A stretch of 16,191 bases of DNA from Dietzia timorensis. GTDB taxonomy: Bacteria > Actinomycetota > Actinomycetes > Mycobacteriales > Mycobacteriaceae. Below the pieces are notes generated by a model. It was not told the origin of the DNA. It was given only the letters and a program-made list of their open reading frames with translations, and did not search any database. Positions 5,897 to 16,002 of this stretch are shown one piece after another. The position numbers and the translations under genes were made by a program. The stretch is taken from the NCBI RefSeq assembly GCF_020742175.1, contig NZ_DYXM01000222.1, forward strand, positions 1 to 16,191. The letters run 5' to 3'. Every line of letters starts with the position of its first letter. Position 1 is the first letter of the stretch.

Positions 5897-7114
5897 ATGG
5901 GTTCCGGGCAGGTCAGAATGGATGACGGCGGGCTCGCCGCGCGCCCAGGCGTGCGCGCCTCCGGGCGCCAAACGTCCATTCGACGCGCCGCATCCGCCGC
6001 CGCCTGCGCGGTGCTTCTCGGCGCGGGCCTCGCGGCCTGCTCCCCAGGCAATCCGGACCCCGCCGCGGAGGGGACAACGTCGACGTCATCCAGCGCCCCG
6101 ACCACCTCCGGCGCGATCCCGAAGGTCGATGCGGGACCGCCGCTGCCCGCGGATGCGCGGGTGATGTCGCTCGGCGATCTGCCCGACCCTGCGAACGGCG
6201 ACTGCGAGCTTTTCCAGACACTGCCGCCCGATTCGGACGCCGAGGCCGAGGATCTCGTGCCGAAGATCTACGACCGCGGCCGACTCATCGTCGGGCTCGA
6301 CCAGGGGTCGAACCTGTTCAGCTTCCGCGATCCCGTGTCCGGGGAGCTCGAGGGGTTCGATGTCGACCTCGCGAAGGAGATCGCGCGCGATATCTTCGGC
6401 GACCCCGAGCGCGTCGAGTTCCGTTCGTTGACCTCCGGCGAGCGGATCGCCGCGCTGCAGGACCACCGGGTCGACGTGGTGGTCAAGTCGATGTCGATCA
6501 CGTGCGAGCGGCGCGAACACGTGCGCTTCTCTGCCCCCTATTACAGCGCCAACCAGCGCCTTCTCACCCTGCGAGGCTCGGAGATCGGCCAGCTCAGCGA
6601 CCTCGACGGCAAGCGCGTGTGCGTGGCCGAGGGGACGACGTCAGCGGCGAAGCTGCGGGATATCGTCGGCGACGTGACCGTGCTGAGCGTGAACACGTGG
6701 GCAGACTGCCTCGTCGCGATCCAGCAGGAGCAGGTCGATGCGATCACCACCGACGACGCGATCCTCGCCGGCATGGTCGCCCAGGACCCGAACCTCGTGA
6801 TCGTCGGCGACTACGTCAGCGCCGAGCCGTACGGCGTGGGCATTCCGCCGAACCGCCCCGGCGACAACACCGACGGGCTCGTACGGCAGGTCAACGGGAC
6901 GCTCGAACGGATTCGTTCCTCCGGCCGCTGGCGCGAGATGTACAACAAGTGGCTGAGCCAATACGGTTCGAACCCCGTCATGCCGCGCCCGGTGTACTCC
7001 GAGGATCTCCCCGATGACGCCGGACTATCCTCATCCACATCGAAGCCGCAGTCCTCGACACCGCCGACGTCGAACTCTACGTCCACCTCTACTTCCGAAG
7101 AGGGAGGGAACTAG
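5897..7114 (+). CDS. glnH: Amino-acid-binding lipoprotein GlnH
   Basis: This is a family 3 (SBP_bac_3) solute-binding protein of 405 residues. The N terminus has an Arg-containing region, a hydrophobic stretch and the lipobox LAAC at 45-48, so Cys48 should be lipidated and the protein anchored outside the membrane. After a flexible 49-126 region the binding domain runs from about 127 to 356 (LIVGLDQGSN, GFDVDLAKEIA, MSITCERREHVRFSAPYY, VCVAEGTTS, YGVGIPPNRP). In mycobacteria the orthologue binds aspartate/glutamate and acts as the sensor for PknG rather than as a transporter subunit; no ABC permease gene is nearby, in agreement. A Ser/Thr-rich tail from about 378 to 405 follows the domain. 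ATG 5918 is an alternative start. It sits 10 nt after glnX and 2 nt before pknG. Confidence 0.91.
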   Translation: MGSGQVRMDDGGLAARPGVRASGRQTSIRRAASAAACAVLLGAGLAACSPGNPDPAAEGTTSTSSSAPTTSGAIPKVDAGPPLPADARVMSLGDLPDPANGDCELFQTLPPDSDAEAEDLVPKIYDRGRLIVGLDQGSNLFSFRDPVSGELEGFDVDLAKEIARDIFGDPERVEFRSLTSGERIAALQDHRVDVVVKSMSITCERREHVRFSAPYYSANQRLLTLRGSEIGQLSDLDGKRVCVAEGTTSAAKLRDIVGDVTVLSVNTWADCLVAIQQEQVDAITTDDAILAGMVAQDPNLVIVGDYVSAEPYGVGIPPNRPGDNTDGLVRQVNGTLERIRSSGRWREMYNKWLSQYGSNPVMPRPVYSEDLPDDAGLSSSTSKPQSSTPPTSNSTSTSTSEEGGN

Positions 7115-7116
7115 CG

Positions 7117-9990
<2,874 letters not shown>

Positions 9991-10012
9991 GCGCCGCGTT
10001 TGGCGAGGCTCG

Positions 10013-10018
10013 TAGGCT
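10013..10018 (+). promoter_or_regulatory. Candidate -10 box for leaderless selO
   Basis: TAGGCT fits TANNNT and ends 6 nt before the selO ATG at 10025, so the message may start at the start codon. It lies in the 34-bp pknG-selO gap and would give selO its own promoter in addition to read-through. GGGGGT next to the ATG is too close to be a good ribosome site. Confidence 0.5.
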
Positions 10019-10024
10019 GGGGGT

Positions 10025-11500
10025 ATGAGCACCCCGACGTCATCCACCATCCATCTCGACGCGCAGTTCGCCGAGGCGTTGCCCGAGATGGCGGTCCCGA
10101 CCGCCGCCGAGGTGCCGGCGAAGGCGCAGCTGGTCGCGGTCAACGATGCGCTCGCCGCCGAGCTCGGCCTCGACGCCGACTGGCTGCGCAGCGACGACGG
10201 AACGGCGTTCCTCACCGGGCAGGACACCGCCGCCGGGACCTTCGTCGCCCAGGCCTATTCGGGGCACCAGTTCGGCAACTTCAACCCGCACCTCGGCGAC
10301 GGGCGCGCGCTCCTGCTCGGCGAGCTCCGCAACCGCGCGGGGCGGCTGCGCGACATCGGGCTCAAGGGCTCCGGACGCACCCGGTTCTCGCGGATGGGCG
10401 ATGGCCGCGCGGTCCTCGGGCCGATGCTGCGCGAGTACCTGATCAGCGAGGCGATGGCCGCGCTCGGCGTGCCGACCACACGCTCGCTCGCCGTCATCGC
10501 CACGGGCCACGGCGTGCGCCGCGAAACCATCCAGCCCGGCGCGATGCTCGTGCGCGTCGCCTCCAGCCACCTGCGCGTCGGCTCGTTCCAATACGCGCGC
10601 GTCGCCGGCGACGACGACCTCCTGCGCCGCCTCGCCGACCACGCCATCGCGCGCCACCACCCCGACGCCGCCGACGCGGAGAACCCGTACCTCGCGCTGC
10701 TCGACGCGGTGATCTCCGCGCAGGCCTCGCTCGTCGCGCAGTGGATGAACGTCGGCTTTATCCACGGCGTGATGAACACCGACAATATGACCATCTCCGG
10801 CGAGACCATCGACTACGGCCCGTGCGCGTTCATGGACCACTTCGACCCGGCGACCGTGTTCAGCTCGATCGATGCGCAGCGCCGCTACGCCTACGGCAAC
10901 CAGCCGCAGATCGCGCACTGGAACCTCGTCCGCTTCGCCGAGACGCTGCTGCCGCTGCTCACCGACACCCCCGAGCGCGGCATCGAGCTCGCGGAGGCCT
11001 CGCTCCGCCGCTTCCCCGATCTCTACACCGACGCCTGGCGCGCCGGGTTGGCAGCGAAGCTCGGCCTTTCCGCCGGATCTGCGAGTGCGGGCTCTGCCGA
11101 CGGCGTCCCGCCCGAGTTGCTCGGAGACCTCATGGATCTCCTGACGTCGCACGCGCTCGATTTCACCACGTTCTTCCGCGCCCTCGCGCGCGTAACCAGC
11201 GACGATCGGACGCCGGTGACCTCCCTCGTGTCCGAACCCGAGGCCCTCGACGCGTGGCTCACCCGCTGGCTGGACCTCAGCCCGGACCGCGAGCTCATGG
11301 ACCGGACGAACCCGGTCTACATTCCGCGCAATCACCTTGTCGAGGAGGCGCTCGACGCCGCGACGGGCGGGGACCTCGCACCCTTCGGCACGCTGCTCGA
11401 CGCCGTGACCTCGCCGTTCACCGAACGCGCAGGCTTCGAGCGCTACGCGCAGCCCGCGCCCGAGGATTTCGGCCCGTACACCACCTATTGCGGCACCTGA
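10025..11500 (+). CDS. selO: Protein adenylyltransferase SelO (YdiU/UPF0061 family)
   Basis: SelO has a kinase fold that binds ATP in reversed orientation and transfers AMP to Ser/Thr/Tyr of proteins. The 491-residue length matches the family (E. coli about 478). Visible signatures are QAYSGHQFGNFNPHLGDGRA, DIGLKGSGRTRFSR (nucleotide lysine), LREYLISEAM (helix-C glutamate), HGVMNTDNM (catalytic Asp/Asn), IDYGPCAFMD (metal-binding Asp) and IAHWNLVRFAE. The protein ends Cys-Gly-Thr, so Cys489 is third from the end, the position of selenocysteine in animal SelO and of the redox cysteine in bacterial forms. It lies 34 nt after pknG on the same strand and converges on ackA. As I recall, mycobacteria have no selO at this point between pknG and ackA, so it is an insertion relative to that order. 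Confidence 0.95.
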   Translation: MSTPTSSTIHLDAQFAEALPEMAVPTAAEVPAKAQLVAVNDALAAELGLDADWLRSDDGTAFLTGQDTAAGTFVAQAYSGHQFGNFNPHLGDGRALLLGELRNRAGRLRDIGLKGSGRTRFSRMGDGRAVLGPMLREYLISEAMAALGVPTTRSLAVIATGHGVRRETIQPGAMLVRVASSHLRVGSFQYARVAGDDDLLRRLADHAIARHHPDAADAENPYLALLDAVISAQASLVAQWMNVGFIHGVMNTDNMTISGETIDYGPCAFMDHFDPATVFSSIDAQRRYAYGNQPQIAHWNLVRFAETLLPLLTDTPERGIELAEASLRRFPDLYTDAWRAGLAAKLGLSAGSASAGSADGVPPELLGDLMDLLTSHALDFTTFFRALARVTSDDRTPVTSLVSEPEALDAWLTRWLDLSPDRELMDRTNPVYIPRNHLVEEALDAATGGDLAPFGTLLDAVTSPFTERAGFERYAQPAPEDFGPYTTYCGT

Positions 11501-11528
11501 TTGCTCCGCCGCAGCATTCATCGGCGCC

Positions 11529-11634
11529 AGACACCTACTTCCGGCCTACACACCAACGTGCGGGCGTAGAAACCAACCTCAGCTCACGATTTTCCGGACC
11601 GTAGATTGGTGTCTGCGCCCGCGAGTTGGTGTGT
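11529..11634. repeat. Palindromic repeat element, copy 2
   Basis: It has the same plan as the element at 3027-3133. Left-arm cores are AGACACCTAC (11529-11538, decayed), ACACACCAAC (11548-11557) and AGAAACCAAC (11568-11577). Right-arm cores are ATTGGTGTCT (11605-11614) and GTTGGTGTGT (11625-11634). Unit spacing is 19-20 bp on the left and 20 bp on the right. The arms are separated by exactly 27 bases, 18 of which match copy 1 in register, including CACGA-TTTC and GACCG. It sits between the convergent selO and ackA genes. Confidence 0.88.
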
Positions 11635-11654
11635 GGGCGGCGTGTGCCCCGCCC
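11635..11654 (-). terminator. Possible ackA 3' hairpin beside repeat copy 2
   Basis: GGGCGG (11635-11640) pairs with CCGCCC (11649-11654) over an 8-nt loop, 14 nt beyond the ackA stop and touching the end of the repeat element. There is no T-tract on either strand, so termination would need help or the element itself. Confidence 0.3.
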
Positions 11655-11668
11655 CGGCGCGGAAGCCG

Positions 11669-12850
11669 CTACGCCCCGCCGACAACCTCGTCCGCGAACC
11701 GCGCGATCGCGAGCTCCTCGTTCGTCGGCACAACCAGCGCCGCAACCTTCGAGCCCTCGCCGGAAATCACCCGCGCGCCCTTGCCGGACTCGTTCGCCGC
11801 CGAATCCACCGCCACGCCCCAGCTCTCGAACCCCGCCAACACATCCGCCCGCAGGCGCGGCGCATTCTCGCCGATCCCCGCGGTAAAAGTGATCGCGTCG
11901 ACCCGACCGAGCACGGCCCAGTACGCGCCCACGTACTTGCGCAACCGGTGCACGGTGACGTCGTACGCCAGCTGCGCATCGGCGTCCCCGGCATCGGCCC
12001 GCTCCAGCACCTCGCGGAAGTCCGACACCCCGGCAAGACCCTTGAGCCCCGAGGCGCGGTTGAGCCCCTCGGACAGCTCCTTCGGCGAGACGCCCTGCTC
12101 GTCCATCAGGTGAATGAGCGCACCCGGGTCCACATCGCCCGGCCGCGTTCCCATCACGAGGCCCTCCAACGGAGTGAGCCCCATCGACGTCTCCACCGCC
12201 TCGCCGCCTGCGACCGCCGAGGCCGAGGCGCCGTTGCCCAGGTGCAACACGATCTGGTTGACGTCGGAGTACGAGCGCCCCAGGACCAGCGCGGCCTGCT
12301 CGGACACGTACGCGTGCGACGTGCCGTGGAAACCGTAGCGGCGGATGTCCCACTCCGGCGGCACCGCGTAGGTGTACGCCGAGGCCGGCAGGGTGGAGAA
12401 GAAGCCGGTGTCGAACACCGCGACGTGCGGCAGTTCGGGGAACATCTCCCGCGCCACGCGGATGCCGCGCAGGTTCGCCGGGTTGTGTAGCGGCGCCAGC
12501 TCGGCGAGCCTCTCGATCTCGTCCTCGACCGCGGAGTCGACGAGCGTCGGCTGCGTGAATTTGGACCCGCCGTGCACGACGCGGTGCCCGACGATCGACA
12601 CTCCCACGTCCTTCGGGTGCACGCCCAATTCCGCGACGAGCTCGAGCACGACCTCCAGTGCTTCGCCGTGGTTGGCGAGGTCGACCTGCCGCTCGCGTCG
12701 TTCGCCGTCATCCCCCGCCTGCACATGCACGACGGAACCGCTGTCGCCGATCCGCTCGGACAGCGAGGTGGCGAGGGTCTCGCCGTCGGTGTCGACGATC
12801 TGCATTTTGAGGCTGGACGAGCCGGAGTTGATCACGAGGACCTTGGTCAC
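11669..12850 (-). CDS. ackA: Acetate kinase AckA
   Basis: AckA interconverts acetyl phosphate + ADP and acetate + ATP. The 393-residue length is normal. Family signatures in order are VLVINSGSSSLK (N8), GHRVVHGG (R90), HNPANL, AVFDTGFF (D147), YGFHGTSHAYV (catalytic His region 175-179), LHLGNGASA, TPLEGLVMGTRPGD (R236), TAGIGENAP and PTNEELAIA (E378). Together these are the usual nucleotide, acetate and phosphate contacts. ATG 12850 follows a GAAGGAG ribosome site by about 10 nt. It lies 52 nt after pta on the same strand and is almost certainly co-transcribed, giving the complete acetyl-CoA to acetate route. It converges on selO, with the second repeat element between them. Confidence 0.97.
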   Translation of the reverse strand: MTKVLVINSGSSSLKMQIVDTDGETLATSLSERIGDSGSVVHVQAGDDGERRERQVDLANHGEALEVVLELVAELGVHPKDVGVSIVGHRVVHGGSKFTQPTLVDSAVEDEIERLAELAPLHNPANLRGIRVAREMFPELPHVAVFDTGFFSTLPASAYTYAVPPEWDIRRYGFHGTSHAYVSEQAALVLGRSYSDVNQIVLHLGNGASASAVAGGEAVETSMGLTPLEGLVMGTRPGDVDPGALIHLMDEQGVSPKELSEGLNRASGLKGLAGVSDFREVLERADAGDADAQLAYDVTVHRLRKYVGAYWAVLGRVDAITFTAGIGENAPRLRADVLAGFESWGVAVDSAANESGKGARVISGEGSKVAALVVPTNEELAIARFADEVVGGA

Positions 12851-12856
12851 GGTGCT

Positions 12857-12900
12857 CCTTCGAAGGTTGGACGGCGGGCCGCCGGCGCGAGGGCCGCCGG
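12857..12900 (-). other. pta-ackA spacer with palindrome over the ackA ribosome site and a direct repeat
   Basis: The spacer holds the perfect palindrome CCTTCGAAGG (12857-12866), half of which is part of the ackA GAAGGAG site. It also holds two copies of GGGCCGCCGG 15 bp apart (12876-12885 and 12891-12900). On the mRNA a CGGCG-GCC-CGCCG hairpin is possible just after the pta stop. It may tune the ratio of AckA to Pta; this is inference only. Confidence 0.35.
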
Positions 12901-12902
12901 GG

Positions 12903-15281
12903 CTAGGACTTCTGCGCCTGGATCGCGGTGATCGCGACCGTGTTGACGATGTCCTCGACGAGCGCGCCCCGCGAGAGATCGTTGATCGGCTTGTTCAGGC
13001 CCTGCAGGACCGGGCCGATCGCCACGGCGCCGGCGGTGCGCTGCACGGCCTTATAGGTGTTGTTGCCGGTGTTGAGGTCGGGGAAGATGAGCACGGTCGC
13101 CTGCCCCGCGACGTCCGATCCGGGCGCCTTCTTCTGCGCGACGATCGGGTCGACGGCGGCGTCGAACTGGATCGGCCCCTCGACGGGAATGCCGGTGAGC
13201 CGCTCCTCGGCGACGCTCGTGCCCTCGCGGACCTTCTCCACCTCCTCGCCCGAACCGGAGTCGCCGGTCGAGTACGACAGCATCGCCACGCGCGGATTGA
13301 TGCCGAACTGCGAGGCCGTCTCCGCCGAGGACACGGCGATGTCGGCGAGCTGCGCCGCGGTGGGGTCGGGCACGACCGCGCAGTCCGCGAACGCGAGCAC
13401 GTGGTCGGCCAGACACATGAAGAACACCGAGGACACCGTGTTCACGCCCGGCTTGGTCTTGATCACCTCGAGCGAGGGCCGGATCGTGTGCGCCGTGGTG
13501 TGCGCGGCGCCGGAGACCATGCCGTCGGCCATGCCCTCGAGCACCATCATGGTGCCGAAGTACGAGATGTCGGCGACCTTCTCGCGCGCCTGCTCCAACG
13601 TCACGCCCTTGTGCTTGCGCAGCTTGGCGTATTTCTTCGCGAACCTCTCCCGGTGCTTGCTCGTCGCCGGGTCGAGGATCGTCGCGTCGCCGAGGTCGAT
13701 GCCGAGCTCCTCGGCGCGCGCCGGAACGGCCTCCTCGTCTCCGAGGATCGTCAGCTTCGCCACGTCGCGGCGCATCAGCCTCCCGGCGGCGTGGAGGATG
13801 CGGTCGTCGGTGCCTTCGGGAAGCACGATATGACGGCGGTCGCTCCGCGCCTGCTCGAGGAGGCGGTATTCGAACATCTGCGGGGTAATGACGTCGGGGA
13901 TCCGCACCTGCAGGCGTTCCATCAGCTCCGAGGTGTCGACATACTTCTCCATCAGCGACAACGCCGCCTCCACCTTGCGGCCGGACGTGGAGTTAATTCG
14001 CCCGCGGGTGCTCGAGGCGATGGAAGCGGATTCGTAGGTCCCGTGCTTGGTCTTGATGATCGGCATCGACGGCTTGAGCCCGTGGATGAGCCGGTCGAGT
14101 TCGGGCGACGGCTCGACGCCGCCGTTCCACACCATGCCCGCGAGCGATGGGAAGCCCTCGGCGTTGTGTGCCGAAGCCACCGCGAGCACGGCGTCCGTGC
14201 GGTCGGCGGGAACGATGACAACCTGGCCGTCCTTGAGGCGCGCGAGGATGCGATCGGCGGTCATGCCGCCGACCATCATGTGCATCGCCTCGCGGTCGAG
14301 CAGTGCCGGATCGCCGGCGTGGAATTCGCCGTCGAGCGCATCCATCAGCTCGCCCATCGTCGGCGCGACGAGCACCGGGTCCTCGGGCACCGCCCACACG
14401 GGCATGTCGAGCGAGCTGAGCGCGGACTCGATGTCCTCGACCGCGTCAGGGTCGCATCGGTTCGCGACGAGCGCCACCGGGTGCGCGTGGTGATTACGCA
14501 GCTCCTGCAGCGAGACCTCCGCGTTGCCGGCGATCTCCTCCGGGGTGCGCTTGAACGACTTGACCACCAGCAGCACCCCGATGCCGAGGTTCGTCGCAAT
14601 CAGCCCGTTGACGTCGAACTCCGGCGGGTACGCCACGCCGGTGTAGTCCGAGCCGAGCACGACGACGGCGTCGCACTGGTCCGCGACCGCGTGGTAGCGC
14701 TGCACGATCTCGTCGATCCGCTGCTCGGGGTTCGCGTGGAACAGGTCCCCCGCGACACCGATGCAGTCCTCGTACGGGATGTCGACGGTCGTGTGCTGCT
14801 GCAGCACCTCGAGGATCTCGTCGCGCTCGCCTTCTGCGATCGGCGCGATCGGCCGGAATACGCCCACGCGCTGCACCTTGCCGGCGAGGAACCGCAGCAG
14901 GCCCAGCGCCACCGTCGACTTACCGGTCGCACCCTCGGAGGCCACCACGAACACGCTTGACGGCGCGGCGTCGCTGTCATCCGTGCGACGCTCGGGCACG
15001 GTCGCCGGCGCCGACGTCGCCTTGTCTGCCGCTGCCTTCTTTGTCGACGCGGTCTTTTTGGCCGACTCGGCCTTCTTCGTCGAAGCGCCCTTCGCCGAGG
15101 CCTTCTTCGAGCCGGCCTTCCCCTGCGACTTCTTGGTCGACTTCTCGGCCTTCGCCGTCGACTTCTTCGCCGACGACACAGCCGAGGCCTTCTTCGAGGA
15201 AGCCTTCGTGCTGCCGCCCTTCTTCGCCTTGCGGCCGGCGGCCTTCTTTTCGCTTGCTTCGGTATCCGACGCTTTGCTCAC
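12903..15281 (-). CDS. pta: Phosphate acetyltransferase Pta with lysine-rich N-terminal tail
   Basis: Pta converts acetyl-CoA + phosphate to acetyl phosphate + CoA. The 792-residue protein has an unusual tail (1-107), a BioD/AAA_26-like P-loop domain (about 108-300, EGATGKST at 116-123), a DRTGG-type middle region (about 310-440) and the catalytic PTA_PTB domain (about 465-792; LPEGTDDRIL, SYSTGDSGSG, FPDLNTGNNTYKA, GPVLQGLNKP). M. tuberculosis Pta is about 690 residues and starts near the P-loop strand. The extra 100 residues contain 26 lysines in the first 87, in nine Lys-Lys pairs. GTG 15281 is the first start. In-frame GTG codons at residues 94 and 110 could give the short form. A CAAACT -10-like box precedes GTG 15281. 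Its downstream partner is ackA and its upstream neighbour is the SUFU gene, 64 nt away. Confidence 0.95.
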   Translation of the reverse strand: MSKASDTEASEKKAAGRKAKKGGSTKASSKKASAVSSAKKSTAKAEKSTKKSQGKAGSKKASAKGASTKKAESAKKTASTKKAAADKATSAPATVPERRTDDSDAAPSSVFVVASEGATGKSTVALGLLRFLAGKVQRVGVFRPIAPIAEGERDEILEVLQQHTTVDIPYEDCIGVAGDLFHANPEQRIDEIVQRYHAVADQCDAVVVLGSDYTGVAYPPEFDVNGLIATNLGIGVLLVVKSFKRTPEEIAGNAEVSLQELRNHHAHPVALVANRCDPDAVEDIESALSSLDMPVWAVPEDPVLVAPTMGELMDALDGEFHAGDPALLDREAMHMMVGGMTADRILARLKDGQVVIVPADRTDAVLAVASAHNAEGFPSLAGMVWNGGVEPSPELDRLIHGLKPSMPIIKTKHGTYESASIASSTRGRINSTSGRKVEAALSLMEKYVDTSELMERLQVRIPDVITPQMFEYRLLEQARSDRRHIVLPEGTDDRILHAAGRLMRRDVAKLTILGDEEAVPARAEELGIDLGDATILDPATSKHRERFAKKYAKLRKHKGVTLEQAREKVADISYFGTMMVLEGMADGMVSGAAHTTAHTIRPSLEVIKTKPGVNTVSSVFFMCLADHVLAFADCAVVPDPTAAQLADIAVSSAETASQFGINPRVAMLSYSTGDSGSGEEVEKVREGTSVAEERLTGIPVEGPIQFDAAVDPIVAQKKAPGSDVAGQATVLIFPDLNTGNNTYKAVQRTAGAVAIGPVLQGLNKPINDLSRGALVEDIVNTVAITAIQAQKS
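15021..15281 (-). repeat. Lys/Ala/Ser low-complexity coding region of pta
   Basis: This encodes Pta residues 1-87. Lys-Lys pairs start at residues 12, 20, 30, 39, 50, 59, 69, 75 and 81, roughly every 9-10 residues at first and every 6 near the end, joined by Ala, Ser, Thr and Gly. The composition resembles histone H1 and the lysine-rich tails of actinobacterial HU proteins. Confidence 0.88.
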
Positions 15282-15288
15282 GCCGTCC

Positions 15289-15294
15289 AGTTTG
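15289..15294 (-). promoter_or_regulatory. Weak candidate -10 box for pta
   Basis: On the minus strand CAAACT ends 7 nt before GTG 15281. It misses the first T of TANNNT, but the spacing fits a leaderless start. If real, pta-ackA have a promoter separate from fgd, and translation would begin at the lysine-rich tail. Confidence 0.3.
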
Positions 15295-15329
15295 CCAGCA
15301 TCCGAGATTCCGGGTGCGACTGCGCTCCA

Positions 15330-15345
15330 CTGCAGCGTCCTGCAG
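15330..15345 (-). other. Small hairpin at the SUFU gene stop
   Basis: CTGCAG (15330-15335) and CTGCAG (15340-15345) form a perfect 6-bp stem with a 4-nt loop, immediately after the TAG at 15348-15346. It could mark partial termination or an RNA processing point between the fgd-SUFU and pta-ackA parts. The stem is short and no T-run follows. Confidence 0.3.
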
Positions 15346-16002
15346 CTACACCACCGACGGCCGGTCGAAGTTCGACACGTCCGCGCCGCGGGTCTCGAGC
15401 CGCTCCATCAGCGCATCCGCGCCCTTCTCGGCCGCAAACTGCAATTCGCCGCGGGTGATCGGAACGGCCTGCAGCCGCGTAAGTACGGCGTCATCGGAAA
15501 GCTCGCGGACCACCTCGAGCTCCGGCCACAGGAATGGCGGCACGAGCAGAATGTGCTCGCAACGCAGGTTCGGCGCCACGAACTTCACCGCATCGGGGAT
15601 GACGGCGCCGGGCGCGATATGAAACGTGCCATTGGATGCGGCGAGCGCGCACGCGTCCGTGACGTCCGCGGCCTCCCGCGCGGTCGTGCGGGCGGCGAGA
15701 ACGAACTCGGTGCGCAGCTCCTTCCCGTCCTCGGACGTGAGGTTCGTGGGGAATTTCCGGACGCCGCTCGTCGCATAGGTGGAAAAGCCCGGCGCGGGCA
15801 CGCCGTCGGCGACGACCACATCGCAGTGCCACTCGGTCTGGTTGCCTTCGTCGTCCTTCTCGGTCTTGTGCGGGTAACGCAGCACCCGCATCCCCTCGAC
15901 GAGCAGCGGATCCAGGCCCTCGAGGTCCGCCGGGCCGTCGAGGCCCTCGGGCATCCCCGAAGCGCCTGCGCCGCCCGCCGCCGCGCCTTTCTCTCCTACC
16001 AC
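15346..16002 (-). CDS. Suppressor-of-fused (SUFU) domain protein
   Basis: The 218-residue protein resembles bacterial SUFU-domain proteins. It has an N-terminal WHCDVVVADG strand region, YATSGVRKFPTN near the middle, RTEFVLAAR, and then the more telling C-terminal HILLVPPFLWPE, LQAVPITRGELQFAAEKGADAL and FDRPSVV segments. Its molecular role is not established. In animals SUFU holds Gli factors; in bacteria related domains have been predicted as toxin-immunity proteins, but no toxin gene is seen here. GTG 16002 overlaps the fgd stop codon by 7 nt, which means tight coupling to fgd. ATG 15954 (residue 17), after an Ala/Gly-rich leader, is a reasonable alternative start. The gene separates fgd from pta, which as I recall are adjacent in M. 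tuberculosis. Identification rests on motif recall, without a search. Confidence 0.68.
   Translation of the reverse strand: MVGEKGAAAGGAGASGMPEGLDGPADLEGLDPLLVEGMRVLRYPHKTEKDDEGNQTEWHCDVVVADGVPAPGFSTYATSGVRKFPTNLTSEDGKELRTEFVLAARTTAREAADVTDACALAASNGTFHIAPGAVIPDAVKFVAPNLRCEHILLVPPFLWPELEVVRELSDDAVLTRLQAVPITRGELQFAAEKGADALMERLETRGADVSNFDRPSVV

Noticed and set aside
10000..11604. Long open frames overlapping selO on both strands (plus 10000-11604 and minus 10040-11521).
   Set aside because: The SelO frame has full-length family motifs. The others are Arg-rich or mirror translations without known signatures.
11669..12850. AckA reads FDTGFF where FDTAFH is common.
   Set aside because: The catalytic Asp is present, and as I recall mycobacterial AckA also lacks that His, so this is a lineage form, not a defect.
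12372..14960. 862-codon plus-strand open frame opposite pta and ackA.
   Set aside because: It is a G+C-driven mirror frame: composition is His/Arg/Asp/Val-rich, no recognisable domain, and both minus-strand genes beneath it are certain.
15346..16002. Toxin-immunity cassette suggested by the SUFU domain.
   Set aside because: No toxin-like, Rhs, WXG100 or secretion gene is adjacent within the window; the neighbours are metabolic.
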